A DNA stretch of 64,000 nucleotides from Acidimicrobiales bacterium (lineage in GTDB: Bacteria; Actinomycetota; Acidimicrobiia; Acidimicrobiales; MedAcidi-G1): assembly GCA_029242745.1 (NCBI GenBank), contig JAQWTI010000026.1, forward strand, positions 50,393 through 114,392, given 5' to 3'. The notes beneath the pieces were generated by a model. That model saw only the letters and a program-made list of their open reading frames with translations, searched no databases and was not told the origin of the DNA. This document shows, piece after piece, positions 1-7,709 of this stretch; the stretch's first letter is position 1, and each line of letters begins with the position of its first letter. The position numbers were made by a program, and so were the translations under genes.

Positions 1-492
1 GATTGTCCCGTCAGCGGGCAGGTGGACGCCGACCGTCTCGCCATTCGCGGTGGGAGTGCTGGAGGCTTTACAGTCCTGGCCGCTCTCACCTTTCATGACG
101 TGTTTGCTGCTGGAGCCAGCCGTTACGGCATAGCCGATCTCGCTGCCTTGACCGCTGACACGCACAAGTTCGAGGCCAGATATCTGGATCGTCTTGTTGG
201 TAGATGGCCTGAAGATGAGGCCGTATACAGAGAGCGATCCCCCATCCACCATGTTGACCAACTGGCTACACCTCTGCTGTTGCTCCAAGGTACTGAGGAC
301 CGGGTTGTTCCTCCTTCCCAAGCTCATGCAATGGCTAGTGCTCTGCGGCACAGGGATGTTCCCTTCAAACTCATCGAATTTCCAGATGAAGGCCACGGGT
401 TCCGCAAGGCCGCCAATGTGGTTCAAGCGCTGGAGGCAGAACTTGCGTTTTTCGCCGATCGGTTTGGATTTAAAGCAGCTGACTGCGATTGA
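1..492 (+). CDS. Prolyl oligopeptidase (S9) family peptidase, C-terminal part only
   Basis: The gene enters from the left edge and is open in frame from base 1, so only the last 163 residues are visible. They form the end of an alpha/beta-hydrolase catalytic domain. The nucleophile elbow GGSAGG places the serine near visible residue 19, the acid is the Asp in GTEDRVVP (about 100), and the histidine is in DEGHGF (about 132), so the whole triad lies in this fragment. This arrangement is typical of the S9 dipeptidyl-aminopeptidase/acylaminoacyl-peptidase group, which trims peptides; an esterase role cannot be excluded without the N-terminal propeller. The stop is TGA and no downstream gene is coupled to it. 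Confidence 0.85.
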   Translation, partial: DCPVSGQVDADRLAIRGGSAGGFTVLAALTFHDVFAAGASRYGIADLAALTADTHKFEARYLDRLVGRWPEDEAVYRERSPIHHVDQLATPLLLLQGTEDRVVPPSQAHAMASALRHRDVPFKLIEFPDEGHGFRKAANVVQALEAELAFFADRFGFKAADCD

Positions 493-740
493 CTGAAGGC
501 TATGTGACTTAAAGAACGCCAATAGGTGGGTCGAGCTAATCGTGAAAGTGCAACCGCCAAGTTCAGGTATTTCTGCTGTTGTGAACTGTTGAGCCGGAAT
601 CAGTTTGAGCACTCGGTGCCCTCCGGGACTGGGATGGCACGGTCCTGTTTCAGGCAGCGAATCAACGGTGATTTGTATACAAAGCGAGGTTGTGCGTATT
701 GGTGGACGTAATGGGTTGTGTTCAGTGGCCGTCGTCCGTC

Positions 741-746
741 TACACT
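741..746 (+). promoter_or_regulatory. Putative -10 box for the leu leader transcript
   Basis: TACACT ends 7 bases before the GTG of the leader peptide, so the mRNA would begin at or next to that start codon. A weak -35-like TTGTGT lies at 716-721, 19 bases upstream. The same spacing recurs before many genes in this window. Confidence 0.5.
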
Positions 747-753
747 TAGCAAG

Positions 754-789
754 GTGAAACTGATCTACAACCTCCTACTGCTGACTTAG
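754..789 (+). CDS. leuL: Leucine-rich leader peptide upstream of leuA
   Basis: A short frame GTG...TAG encodes MKLIYNLLLLT, with four consecutive leucine codons that use three different codons (CTC, CTA, CTG, CTG). It lies 200 bases upstream of leuA and is followed by a terminator-like hairpin, which is the known layout of leucine attenuators, including those reported in actinobacteria. The peptide would act only as a sensor: ribosome stalling at the leucine codons when charged leucyl-tRNA is scarce would alter folding of the downstream RNA. There is no ribosome-binding site, and the -10 box ends 7 bases before the GTG, so it is probably translated from a leaderless mRNA. It is too short for normal gene finders. 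Confidence 0.72.
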   Translation: MKLIYNLLLLT

Positions 790-817
790 GGCGAACGCAA
801 CATACGCGTCCGCCCGC

Positions 818-845
818 ACCTCCTGAACCAAAAGGTTCAGGAGGT
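818..845 (+). terminator. Attenuator hairpin upstream of leuA
   Basis: ACCTCCTGAACC (818-829) and GGTTCAGGAGGT (834-845) form a perfect 12-bp stem with an AAAA loop, followed by the T-rich run TCTTTGGTTTTC. It lies 28 bases after the leader-peptide stop. The leader stretch AACCTCCT (769-776), which overlaps the first leucine codons, is exactly complementary to AGGAGGTT (839-846) in the 3' arm, so an alternative pairing exists. Which pairing wins during stalling cannot be decided by eye. Confidence 0.68.
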
Positions 846-989
846 TCTTTGGTTTTCAGGGGTGAGTCCAGCCAGAGAGGCAAACGGGGGAGTAACGATC
901 GGTCCATGTACAGGCATAAGAATAAGTTTTTTACCACGAACACATCGATGGTGGTGCGTTTCAGCGCCACCCGGAAGTGAGTACCAGTC

Positions 990-2564
990 ATGAGTGAACA
1001 GACGAAGACCGATCAGGTGGTCATCTTCGATACGACCCTTCGTGACGGCGAGCAGTCGCCGGGGATCTCCCTCGATGTGGGTGAGAAGTTGGAGATTGCT
1101 GAGCAGCTAGCTCGCCTAGGAGTGGATTACATCGAGGCAGGTTTCCCTATTGCTAGCCAGGGTGACTTTGAGGCTGTGCACGCTATTGCTTCAGCAATTG
1201 AAGGACCGACGATCTGTGGCCTTTCTCGAACTGCTCACAAGGACATCGACCGTTGTTGGGAGGCCATTGAGCCCGCAGCGAATCGGCGCATTCATACCTT
1301 CATCGCTACGAGCCCCACCCATATGGAGCACAAGCTCAAGATGAGTCCAGCTCAGGTGCTGGCTGAGGCTGCTTCAGCAGTTGGTCGGGCCCGGGAGTAC
1401 ACAGACGATGTCGAATTTAGTCCGGAGGATGCCTCTCGATCGGACTTCGACTTCATGTGCGACGTTCTCCAAGCGGCGGTCGACGCCGGTGCTGGAACTC
1501 TCAATATTCCTGACACCGTTGGTTTCGCGACCCCGGGGGAGTGGGCGTCACGTATCCGCGCCATCCGTGAGCAGGTCAGCGGCGACTATGTAATTTCCAC
1601 TCACTGCCATAATGACCTAGGGCTTGCAGTAGCAAATACTCTTGCTGCGGTTCAGGCTGGTGCTCGCCAAGTCGAGTGCACAATTAACGGTATTGGTGAG
1701 CGTGCAGGCAACGCAGCCATGGAAGAGATCGTTATGGCCCTTCGGACCCGTCCAGACTCGTATCCGAACCTCCAAGTAGACATCCGTACTGAGGAATTGG
1801 CGAAGTCGAGTCGGATCGTCAGCCGACTCACCGGCTACCCAGTGCAGTACAACAAGGCTGTGGTGGGTCGTAACGCTTTCGCCCACGAGGCTGGGATCCA
1901 CCAGCATGGTGTGCTGAATGAGCGCACTACCTATGAGATCATGGACCCAGCAGCCGTGGGTCAGGGTGAGAGTCAGTTGGTGTTGGGTAAGCACTCTGGG
2001 CGGGCGGCGTTCCGTGATGCGCTCCAGAAGCTGGGCCACGATATTCAAGGTGATGCACTCAACGCTGCCTTTACCCGATTTAAGGAGTTGGCTGATCGAA
2101 AGGTACAGCTCAGCGACGCCGACCTTGAGGCCTTGGCTATCGAGGAGGTGGGCGGCAGCATCGACCACACCTACGAGTTCTTGAGCCTCGAGGTGCGCGG
2201 CGGTAGCGTCGGTATCCCGACAGCGGACCTGGTCATGCGTGTAGACGGTGAGGAGGTCTCAGCATCTTGCGATGGTGACGGAATGGTCGATGCCTCGTGT
2301 TCAGCCATCAAGAAGGCCACCGGGGCCGAAGGTCGGATGACCGACTACAACGTCACCTCGGTGACCGGCGGCGTGGACGCCCTGGCTGACGTAGCTCTCA
2401 CCTTCGAGAGCAGCGATGGCGTGAAGGTCTCGGGACGTGGCTTGTCGACGGATGTCGTGGAAGCTTCGGCTCGGGCGTTCATCGGTGCTCTCAACAAGAT
2501 TGCCCGGATCCAAAAGTCTGGAGAGGACCCCAACGCGGTCGACCGCCCCGGCCGGATCAACTGA
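990..2564 (+). CDS. leuA: 2-isopropylmalate synthase
   Basis: LeuA condenses acetyl-CoA with 2-ketoisovalerate, the committed step of leucine synthesis, in the cytoplasm. The 524 residues match the usual length. The catalytic barrel starts with DTTLRDGEQSPG (14-25), the metal-binding pair is in THCHNDLG (His about 205 and 207), and NGIGERAGN follows near 233. The C-terminal 130 residues form the leucine-sensing LeuA dimer domain, so feedback inhibition by leucine is expected in addition to the upstream attenuator. The ATG at 990 has GGAAG 12 bases upstream. The next genes of the pathway, leuC and leuD, lie on the opposite strand beyond a convergent lipoprotein gene; leuB is not in the window. 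Confidence 0.97.
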   Translation: MSEQTKTDQVVIFDTTLRDGEQSPGISLDVGEKLEIAEQLARLGVDYIEAGFPIASQGDFEAVHAIASAIEGPTICGLSRTAHKDIDRCWEAIEPAANRRIHTFIATSPTHMEHKLKMSPAQVLAEAASAVGRAREYTDDVEFSPEDASRSDFDFMCDVLQAAVDAGAGTLNIPDTVGFATPGEWASRIRAIREQVSGDYVISTHCHNDLGLAVANTLAAVQAGARQVECTINGIGERAGNAAMEEIVMALRTRPDSYPNLQVDIRTEELAKSSRIVSRLTGYPVQYNKAVVGRNAFAHEAGIHQHGVLNERTTYEIMDPAAVGQGESQLVLGKHSGRAAFRDALQKLGHDIQGDALNAAFTRFKELADRKVQLSDADLEALAIEEVGGSIDHTYEFLSLEVRGGSVGIPTADLVMRVDGEEVSASCDGDGMVDASCSAIKKATGAEGRMTDYNVTSVTGGVDALADVALTFESSDGVKVSGRGLSTDVVEASARAFIGALNKIARIQKSGEDPNAVDRPGRIN

Positions 2565-2670
2565 GGCGCATAAGTGAACTCAACAAGGACTGTCCGCTTC
2601 GGCCCTTCCTCGATTTGCTTATTGACGACGGGGTGCTTGGGTCGGTGGCGGCCACCCCGGGGTCAGATCT

Positions 2671-4890
2671 TCATCGGAGCCTGATTACCTGGCGGCTGGC
2701 CAGACCGTCCAGAGCGTTCTCCTGGATCCGATGTCTCGAGTACGACCAGAGCCCGTCGCCAATGACGAGAGTTCGCTGGATGGGCTGGATGTAGCCGCCG
2801 TCTGGCCAGCACACCACGAGATCGCTATCTACAGGAAGGGTCTCCGGGTCGAACCCGAATTCCTCAGGCCACCACTTGGTGTCCTGGCGGGGCATCGGCT
2901 CACACCAGTGTCCTGACATCAATGTGGGCGCATCCAGATCACAGACCATGACCACTGATGCATCGCCGTCGGGCCTCGACACCACGGGGCAGGGGGGCAC
3001 CGGTTCGATCTTCTCGGCGTCGCGGTGGTTGATGCGACCCTCTTCGGTGATGCCAGTATCGGACACCCTCAGTACGACTGCGCCGTGGTCGTCGGCCTGC
3101 CAGTCGTCGAATGGAAGGACGGCCCGATCGTTCCACCACAGAAAGGCGTGGTGGTCCCATTCCGCACCGCTGTGTCCACCGCCAGGTGACCAAGTGGCCA
3201 ATTCAACGGGTGCATCGAGGTCCGAGACGTCGAACAGAGTGACCTTGGTTCCGGTGGCGCGACCTTCGCCGGTGGCCTCCTGGCCGATGCCAAGGATCCG
3301 ATCCGACCTCACCGGGTGGAGGTAGCCGGAGTAGCCGGTGATTTTCAGTTCTCCACGGACCCGTGGAGCGGTCGGGTCAGATAGATCCACGGTGTAGAAG
3401 GGATCGGTCTGGCGGAACGTGACCACGTAGGCCACGTCCCCTGTGTACCGGACGGCAAAGATGCGTTCGCCCCGGCCCATGTCACCCACCTGGCCGACAA
3501 CTTCCAACTCAGCGTCGCGCCGAGTAAGCACCGAGACTATGGATTCGGCGTCATCGTCGAAGCGCCACGGTCCACCGGTGGTCGACGCCACTCGGAGGTA
3601 CCCGTCGTGCTCGGACATGGAAAACTGATTCAGGAGGTGGCCGGGTACCTGGCCTGAAGCGGTGTAAGCGGTCTGGGACGGATCAGTCACGTCGAACTGG
3701 TGGATAGCCGTGTCCCAGTTGCGGTCCCACCAAGATCGCCGTTGGTCGTCGGCCAGCACGTCGGGATCCACCCATGCGTTGGTTGACACGTAGAGGTGCT
3801 CGTTACCGGCGTAGACGGTCGAGCCGTCGGCAAGGACAGCGGTTGTGGAGGGTTGGGACAGCGATTCGGTGAGCGGAACCGTGAGCACCGAAAGAGTCGA
3901 GAAGCCAGCGAACGTGGTAGGGCGGGACACGTCAGCACATGTGTGTAGCAGCCCATCGACCACCGAGCCGTCGGCTGACTCCAGAACGAACCCGGGCATC
4001 CAATCGGCGAGTGTGGTTTCGGTTACCACTTCGCGGTTGAACCTCCGGGCCCGCTCCTCACCGTTGCTGTTCTGCGGGTACACGAAGGGGAGTTCGTCGG
4101 GCGGTGTGGTGATCACCACGCGGGCTGAGCCGCCGACCACCCGGGTGGACACGTGGTGCCCCTCGACAGTAAGGACATTGGCGATCCGTAGGTCGGTCGG
4201 ATCCGACAGATCGACCTCAATGAGACTTGTCAACTCCCGCCAGCCTCCTGTGGGTATGAGACTTGAGAAGGCTGGCGGGAATAGGGGGTCTCCGTCGAGG
4301 TACGTGTCTGCGACGAGCAGTACCCGATTGCCGGTTAACAGCATTTGCCGACTCCAGTGGCCCTCGATACGCAGGGTGTCGGTCAGCGTTGCTTCGCCTT
4401 CAATCAGCGACACGTGATGGAGCCGGTCATCCTCGATGACCAAGATTCGTTGGCCATCAGTTTTGAGTAGGTCAGGCTCGTCGATACCTAGCTCCTGGAC
4501 GTTGGTGCCCGAGTAGTCCTGCCCCTCGACGAGCCTTTCGTTTGATGTCCGGGCGATAGGTCCGGACGTTGCTATCGAGTCCTCGGCCACAGCGGTGGCT
4601 TCCAGCATCACCGGACCGCCGTACCAGTTGCCGCTGAGGCCGTAGGGGCCGACCCTCTCGACGGCCTCTACCTGTAGATGAAGCAGGAGTTCTTCGCACG
4701 CCGTGAAGGCGACGAGGCCGGCTGTTAACTCGGTATCCGAGACGTCGACAGCGCCGGTAGTTGTGGTGCGTCCTCCAGGCAGACCGTGCTCCTCAGGGTC
4801 CTTGGCACATGCACTGGTCACCAACGTCACTACCAAGAAGAGGCCCAAGATGGCGGAGCGAATTCGCCAGTAGTTACGCCAACGTGTCAT
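2671..4890 (-). CDS. Secreted lipoprotein with beta-propeller domain
   Basis: This 739-residue protein starts with a signal sequence ending at a lipobox-like VTSAC (Cys28), so it is probably a membrane-anchored exported lipoprotein. The body has the features of the family named beta-propeller domain protein (Pfam Beta_propel): repeated blocks such as VIEDDRLHHVSL, YAGNEHLYVST and YVVTFRQTDPFYTVDLSDP, each ending in a sentence like VDLSDPT or FDVSDLDAP. Cysteines in the last third (CPVVSRP, VMVCDLD, HWCEP, VCWPDGG) may form disulfides. The function of the family is not established; binding of surface ligands is a guess. Its start codon overlaps the leuD stop by four bases, so it is translationally coupled to leucine genes although no metabolic link is apparent. 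Confidence 0.75.
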   Translation of the reverse strand: MTRWRNYWRIRSAILGLFLVVTLVTSACAKDPEEHGLPGGRTTTTGAVDVSDTELTAGLVAFTACEELLLHLQVEAVERVGPYGLSGNWYGGPVMLEATAVAEDSIATSGPIARTSNERLVEGQDYSGTNVQELGIDEPDLLKTDGQRILVIEDDRLHHVSLIEGEATLTDTLRIEGHWSRQMLLTGNRVLLVADTYLDGDPLFPPAFSSLIPTGGWRELTSLIEVDLSDPTDLRIANVLTVEGHHVSTRVVGGSARVVITTPPDELPFVYPQNSNGEERARRFNREVVTETTLADWMPGFVLESADGSVVDGLLHTCADVSRPTTFAGFSTLSVLTVPLTESLSQPSTTAVLADGSTVYAGNEHLYVSTNAWVDPDVLADDQRRSWWDRNWDTAIHQFDVTDPSQTAYTASGQVPGHLLNQFSMSEHDGYLRVASTTGGPWRFDDDAESIVSVLTRRDAELEVVGQVGDMGRGERIFAVRYTGDVAYVVTFRQTDPFYTVDLSDPTAPRVRGELKITGYSGYLHPVRSDRILGIGQEATGEGRATGTKVTLFDVSDLDAPVELATWSPGGGHSGAEWDHHAFLWWNDRAVLPFDDWQADDHGAVVLRVSDTGITEEGRINHRDAEKIEPVPPCPVVSRPDGDASVVMVCDLDAPTLMSGHWCEPMPRQDTKWWPEEFGFDPETLPVDSDLVVCWPDGGYIQPIQRTLVIGDGLWSYSRHRIQENALDGLASRQVIRLR

Positions 4891-5480
4891 GCCGAGGTGG
4901 GCAACCAGCCTGGGCGGTTCGCCTCGTAGTCGTCGATCTCAGCGGTATGACGCAACGAGATGTCGATGTCGTCTAGCCCCTCGAGGAACCGTTCCTGGGT
5001 AGAGGACTCCAGTGGGAAGGAACACGAGATGTTGGCCTCGGGTGCCTCGAGGGTAAGGGTGGCCACGTCGACGGTAATAACTAGGTCGGGGTTGGCCTCC
5101 ACGGCGTCTAGCAGAGCAGCCCCTATCTCATCAGATACCTGCACCGGCACCAGACCGTTTTTGGTGCAAGTGTTGCGGAAGATGTCGGCGAACTGGGGGG
5201 AGACTACGGCGCCGAACCCGTACTGCTGGATGGCCCACACGGCGTGCTCACGAGACGAGCCCGTTCCGAAGTTGGGGCCCGCCACCAGTACGACGGCTTC
5301 GGAGTAGCGCTCATCATTGAGCACGAAATCACGGGCGTCGCGCCACTCGGAGAACAGGCCCTTGTCGAAACCGGTGCGTTCCACACGCTTGAGCCAGTCA
5401 CTCGGGATGATCTGATCGGTATCGACATCAGAGCGACGGAGCGGCACAGCGGTTCCCGACACGATCTGGATGGCGTCCAT
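4887..5480 (-). CDS. leuD: 3-isopropylmalate dehydratase, small subunit
   Basis: LeuD (197 residues) pairs with LeuC to isomerise 2-isopropylmalate to 3-isopropylmalate. The sequence shows the swivel-domain hallmarks: DVDTDQIIP (19-27) near the start, NFGTGSSREHAVWAI around residue 70, and ADIFRNTCTKNGLVPV around 100. It lies 38 bases after leuC in the same direction and its stop overlaps the start of the beta-propeller lipoprotein gene (ATGA), so the three form one operon. The length is standard and no motif is missing. Confidence 0.96.
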   Translation of the reverse strand: MDAIQIVSGTAVPLRRSDVDTDQIIPSDWLKRVERTGFDKGLFSEWRDARDFVLNDERYSEAVVLVAGPNFGTGSSREHAVWAIQQYGFGAVVSPQFADIFRNTCTKNGLVPVQVSDEIGAALLDAVEANPDLVITVDVATLTLEAPEANISCSFPLESSTQERFLEGLDDIDISLRHTAEIDDYEANRPGWLPTSA

Positions 5481-5518
5481 GGTCGTTCCTCTCTCGTTTC
5501 TGGTCTGGTGGTGGTGGA

Positions 5519-6934
5519 TTAGGTCAGGTCGTCCGGCGTGGCGAACGTGCCGGTGATGGCGGTGGCCGCTGCGACGGCCGGTGAGACTAGATGAGTGCGT
5601 CCGCCGCGTCCCTGCCGGCCCTCGAAGTTGCGGTTGCTGGTACTGGCGCAGCGCTCACCGGCAGTGAGTTTGTCGGGGTTCATGGCTAGACACATTGAAC
5701 AGCCTGGTTCTCGCCAGTCGAAGCCAGCCTCAATGAACACCTCGGGCAGGCCCTCGTTCTCAGCCTGGGCCTTGACGACCCACGAGCCGGGCACTACGAG
5801 GGTGCGTATGCCGTCCTTCACCTTTCGACCCTTGGCTACCGCTGCGGCCGCCCGGAGGTCCTCAATCCGGCTATTGGTGCATGAGCCGATGAACACGGTG
5901 TCTACGGCTACATCGCGCATTGGGGTGCCGGCTGTCAGACCCATGTACTTAAGCGCTCGCGCTGCAGATTCCCGCTGGCTGGGCTCTTCAAAGGAGGCTG
6001 GGTCCGGGATCTTTCCGTCCATTCGCATGACCTGGCCGGGGTTAGTTCCCCACGAGACGTGTGGGGTGATCTCTGCGCCATCGATCACGATCTCGTGGTC
6101 GAAGGTCGCGCCCTGGTCGGTGGCCAGCGTCCGCCAGTCCGCTACAGCTGCGGCCCAGTCGGCTCCCGAAGGGGCGCGCGGCCGACCAGCCAGATAATCG
6201 AAGGTGGTTTGATCAGGGGCGATCAGCCCGGCCTTGGCGCCCGCCTCAATGGACATGTTGCACACGGTCATCCGGCCCTCCATCGAGAGTTGGCGGATGA
6301 CCTCACCTCGGTACTCGATGATTGAGCCGATACCACCGCCAGTGCCAAGGCGACCGATGATGGCCAAAATTACATCCTTTGCGGTCGAGCCCTCAGGAAG
6401 AGTGCCGTTGACGGTGACAGCTAGTGTGCCAGGACGCTGCTGTGGGAGTGTTTGTGTGGCCAGAACGTGTTCAACCTCGCTGGTTCCGATACCGAAGGCC
6501 AAAGCACCAAACGCCCCGTGGGTGCTGGTATGGCTATCTCCACAGACAATGGTCATTCCGGGAAGCGTCAATCCCTTTTCGGGGCCGATGACGTGGACGA
6601 TGCCCTGGCCGGGATCACCCATGGGGTAGTTGGTAACACCGAACTCGTGGCAGTTAGATCTGAGAGTTTCTATTTGGATACGGCTGACCGGATCCGCAAT
6701 GGGCAACTCAATTTCGGCAGTTGGAACGTTGTGGTCCTCTGTGGCTACCGTCAACTCGGGGTGACGTACCTTGCGGCCGGCCATTCGGAGCCCATCGAAG
6801 GCCTGTGGAGATGTGACTTCATGGATCAAATGCAGATCAATGAAGAGAAGGTCAGGTTCGCCATCCACATGGCGAACGATGTGGCGGTCCCATACCTTCT
6901 GGCTGAGGGTTCTGGGGCTATGGGAACCGGTCAT
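5519..6934 (-). CDS. leuC: 3-isopropylmalate dehydratase, large subunit
   Basis: LeuC is the aconitase-fold subunit that binds the [4Fe-4S] cluster. The ligands are visible as Cys352 in IGSCTNSR and Cys412 and Cys415 in GCSMCLAMN; the substrate motif [20 protein letters not shown] is also present. I chose the ATG at 6934 because AGGAG lies 5 bases before it; a GTG two codons earlier (6940) would overlap that ribosome-binding site. The product is 471 residues, near the family norm. The upstream neighbour in the same direction, 100 bases away, is the redox lipoprotein candidate, and the space between contains a long inverted repeat that could regulate leuCD. Confidence 0.96.
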   Translation of the reverse strand: MTGSHSPRTLSQKVWDRHIVRHVDGEPDLLFIDLHLIHEVTSPQAFDGLRMAGRKVRHPELTVATEDHNVPTAEIELPIADPVSRIQIETLRSNCHEFGVTNYPMGDPGQGIVHVIGPEKGLTLPGMTIVCGDSHTSTHGAFGALAFGIGTSEVEHVLATQTLPQQRPGTLAVTVNGTLPEGSTAKDVILAIIGRLGTGGGIGSIIEYRGEVIRQLSMEGRMTVCNMSIEAGAKAGLIAPDQTTFDYLAGRPRAPSGADWAAAVADWRTLATDQGATFDHEIVIDGAEITPHVSWGTNPGQVMRMDGKIPDPASFEEPSQRESAARALKYMGLTAGTPMRDVAVDTVFIGSCTNSRIEDLRAAAAVAKGRKVKDGIRTLVVPGSWVVKAQAENEGLPEVFIEAGFDWREPGCSMCLAMNPDKLTAGERCASTSNRNFEGRQGRGGRTHLVSPAVAAATAITGTFATPDDLT

Positions 6935-6958
6935 AGTCACTCCTGGACAAAGTGCCCG

Positions 6959-7033
6959 GCTGGGATTGGTCGGACAAGATCGCGCTCAGTCAGGATACGG
7001 CACAGGTCCGCTGTCGGCCCGATTAATCCCAGC
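6959..7033 (-). promoter_or_regulatory. Long inverted repeat in the leuC leader
   Basis: On the transcribed strand, bases 7033-7019 (GCTGGGATTAATCGG) can pair with 6973-6959 (CCGACCAATCCCAGC): 13 Watson-Crick pairs plus two G-U pairs, enclosing 45 bases. The pairing ends 25 bases before the leuC start and begins just after the upstream stop. No T-run follows, so it is not a plain terminator; an RNA control element for leuCD or an mRNA boundary is possible. No leucine-rich leader peptide was found inside it. Confidence 0.45.
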
Positions 7034-7035
7034 AA

Positions 7036-7677
7036 TCACGTGTCTTCAGCCTTGGCCTCATCAATCAGGTCAAAGGCGCCTTTAGTGTCGATCTGACCAG
7101 TTGCCATGGCTAGCGAGCCGCCAGCGCTGACGGCGACAGCGGTCGGATGATCGAACACGCCAAACCGGATGTGCACCGGACCGTCGTCGACAATGTTGGG
7201 GAACCCATTGATACCCCATTCCTCCGCAATCGTTATGGCGTAGTCCATCTGGTCGGAAGGAATCGTTGAGACTCCAATTACTGTGATTCCTGGAAGAGCG
7301 CTCAATTCGGCGACCGCCGAACTTTCTCTGCGGCATGTTGCTCAAGTAGGTGTCCAGAACCAGAACAGAACGTCTTTGCTGGCCAAAATCGTGCCATCGA
7401 ACTGCTCGCCACCGATCAATGTGGCAGTGAATGCCAACTCATCTGGAATTTTATATGACGTTGAATTGGCCGCTTCTGCAGAGGTTTGGTCCGAAAACGA
7501 GTTCAGTGAAGGCTGGTTCATTTGGTCAGAAGTACCACCAGGTGACGCGAGTACCGGGGCAACTGTTGTGCCAACAGGTTTGACTAGCGGGGATTCAGGG
7601 CCCCCTGGCGAGCAGGCTGTGACTAGGAGGGCCAGACACAGCGTTGCGACTTTGATATCGACAGTGGGTCGGTTCAC
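7036..7677 (-). CDS. TlpA/DsbE-like thioredoxin-fold lipoprotein, candidate selenoprotein (in-frame TGA as Sec)
   Basis: Reading through one TGA (7342-7344) gives a single 213-residue protein in one frame. It has a signal peptide with lipobox LVTAC (Cys22), a low-complexity linker, and a thioredoxin fold resembling mycobacterial DsbE/MPT53: LFWFWTPT, the redox motif Sec112-Ala-Thr-Cys115, RRE, then GITVIGVST and the cis-proline region FDHPTAV near 170. The TGA falls exactly where the first active-site cysteine belongs, and homology continues on both sides, which argues for selenocysteine. A hairpin with a GGUC loop lies just downstream. Likely role: extracytoplasmic thiol-disulfide exchange. 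The start is GTG with TAGGGT ending 6 bases upstream (leaderless). The alternative is a gene broken by a nonsense mutation or a sequence error; selA/selB/selC are not in this window. Confidence 0.68.
7303..7323 (-). promoter_or_regulatory. Candidate bacterial SECIS hairpin
   Basis: On the mRNA, bases +22 to +41 from the U of the TGA form AGUUCGGC, loop GGUC, GCCGAAUU: eight pairs including one G-U, with GGU at +30 to +32. Bacterial SECIS elements lie within the coding region just after the UGA and carry GU in a small apical loop; E. coli fdhF has the same GGUC string at its apex. The spacing here is several bases longer than in fdhF but within the range accepted for bacterial elements. No bulged U was identified. 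Confidence 0.5.
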
Positions 7678-7683
7678 GTATTG

Positions 7684-7689
7684 ACCCTA
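7684..7689 (-). promoter_or_regulatory. Putative -10 box of the thioredoxin-fold lipoprotein gene
   Basis: On the minus strand TAGGGT ends 6 bases before the GTG at 7677, so the transcript is probably leaderless. It lies 8 bases from the divergent -10 box at 7697-7702; the two promoters overlap. Confidence 0.5.
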
Positions 7690-7696
7690 GGCGGGG

Positions 7697-7702
7697 TACC
7701 GT
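7697..7702 (+). promoter_or_regulatory. Putative -10 box of the small membrane gene
   Basis: TACCGT ends 7 bases before the GTG at 7710, matching the leaderless spacing seen elsewhere. It supports real transcription of the small gene that follows. Confidence 0.45.
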
Positions 7703-7709
7703 CGAAGGT

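Larger units (their letters stand above)
493..989 (+). other. Intergenic region and leuA leader
   Basis: About 500 bases separate the peptidase tail from leuA. The first 240 bases show no convincing gene on either strand. The rest carries a -10 box, an 11-codon leucine-rich leader peptide and a terminator-like hairpin, listed separately. About 145 bases lie between the hairpin and the leuA start, where nothing further was recognised except a purine-rich GGAAG at 973-977 upstream of the start. Confidence 0.6.

Noticed and set aside
746..991. An 81-residue frame on the minus strand across the leu leader
   Set aside because: It is opposite the leader peptide and hairpin, has odd composition (Cys/Arg/Pro-rich) and no family resemblance.
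1617..2168. 183-residue minus-strand frame inside leuA
   Set aside because: Antisense shadow of a clearly identified leuA; no motif and no start signal.
2630..2658. Possible bidirectional terminator between leuA and the lipoprotein gene
   Set aside because: GGGGTG can pair with CACCCC, and GGTGG with CCACC, but no T-run follows on either strand, and alternative pairings compete.
3845..4417. 190-residue plus-strand frame inside the beta-propeller lipoprotein
   Set aside because: Ser/Arg/Pro-rich shadow frame caused by codon bias of the real gene.
6452..7096. 214-residue plus-strand frame over leuC
   Set aside because: Opposite strand of a fully supported leuC with all cluster cysteines.
7036..7305. 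Separate 89-residue gene starting at TTG 7305
   Set aside because: It is the in-frame continuation of the thioredoxin fold and lacks its own start signals; the continuous reading through TGA explains both halves better.
7342..7344. Frameshift as explanation of the stop in the redox lipoprotein
   Set aside because: The two halves are in the same frame, so no insertion or deletion is involved; only a codon substitution or Sec can explain it.
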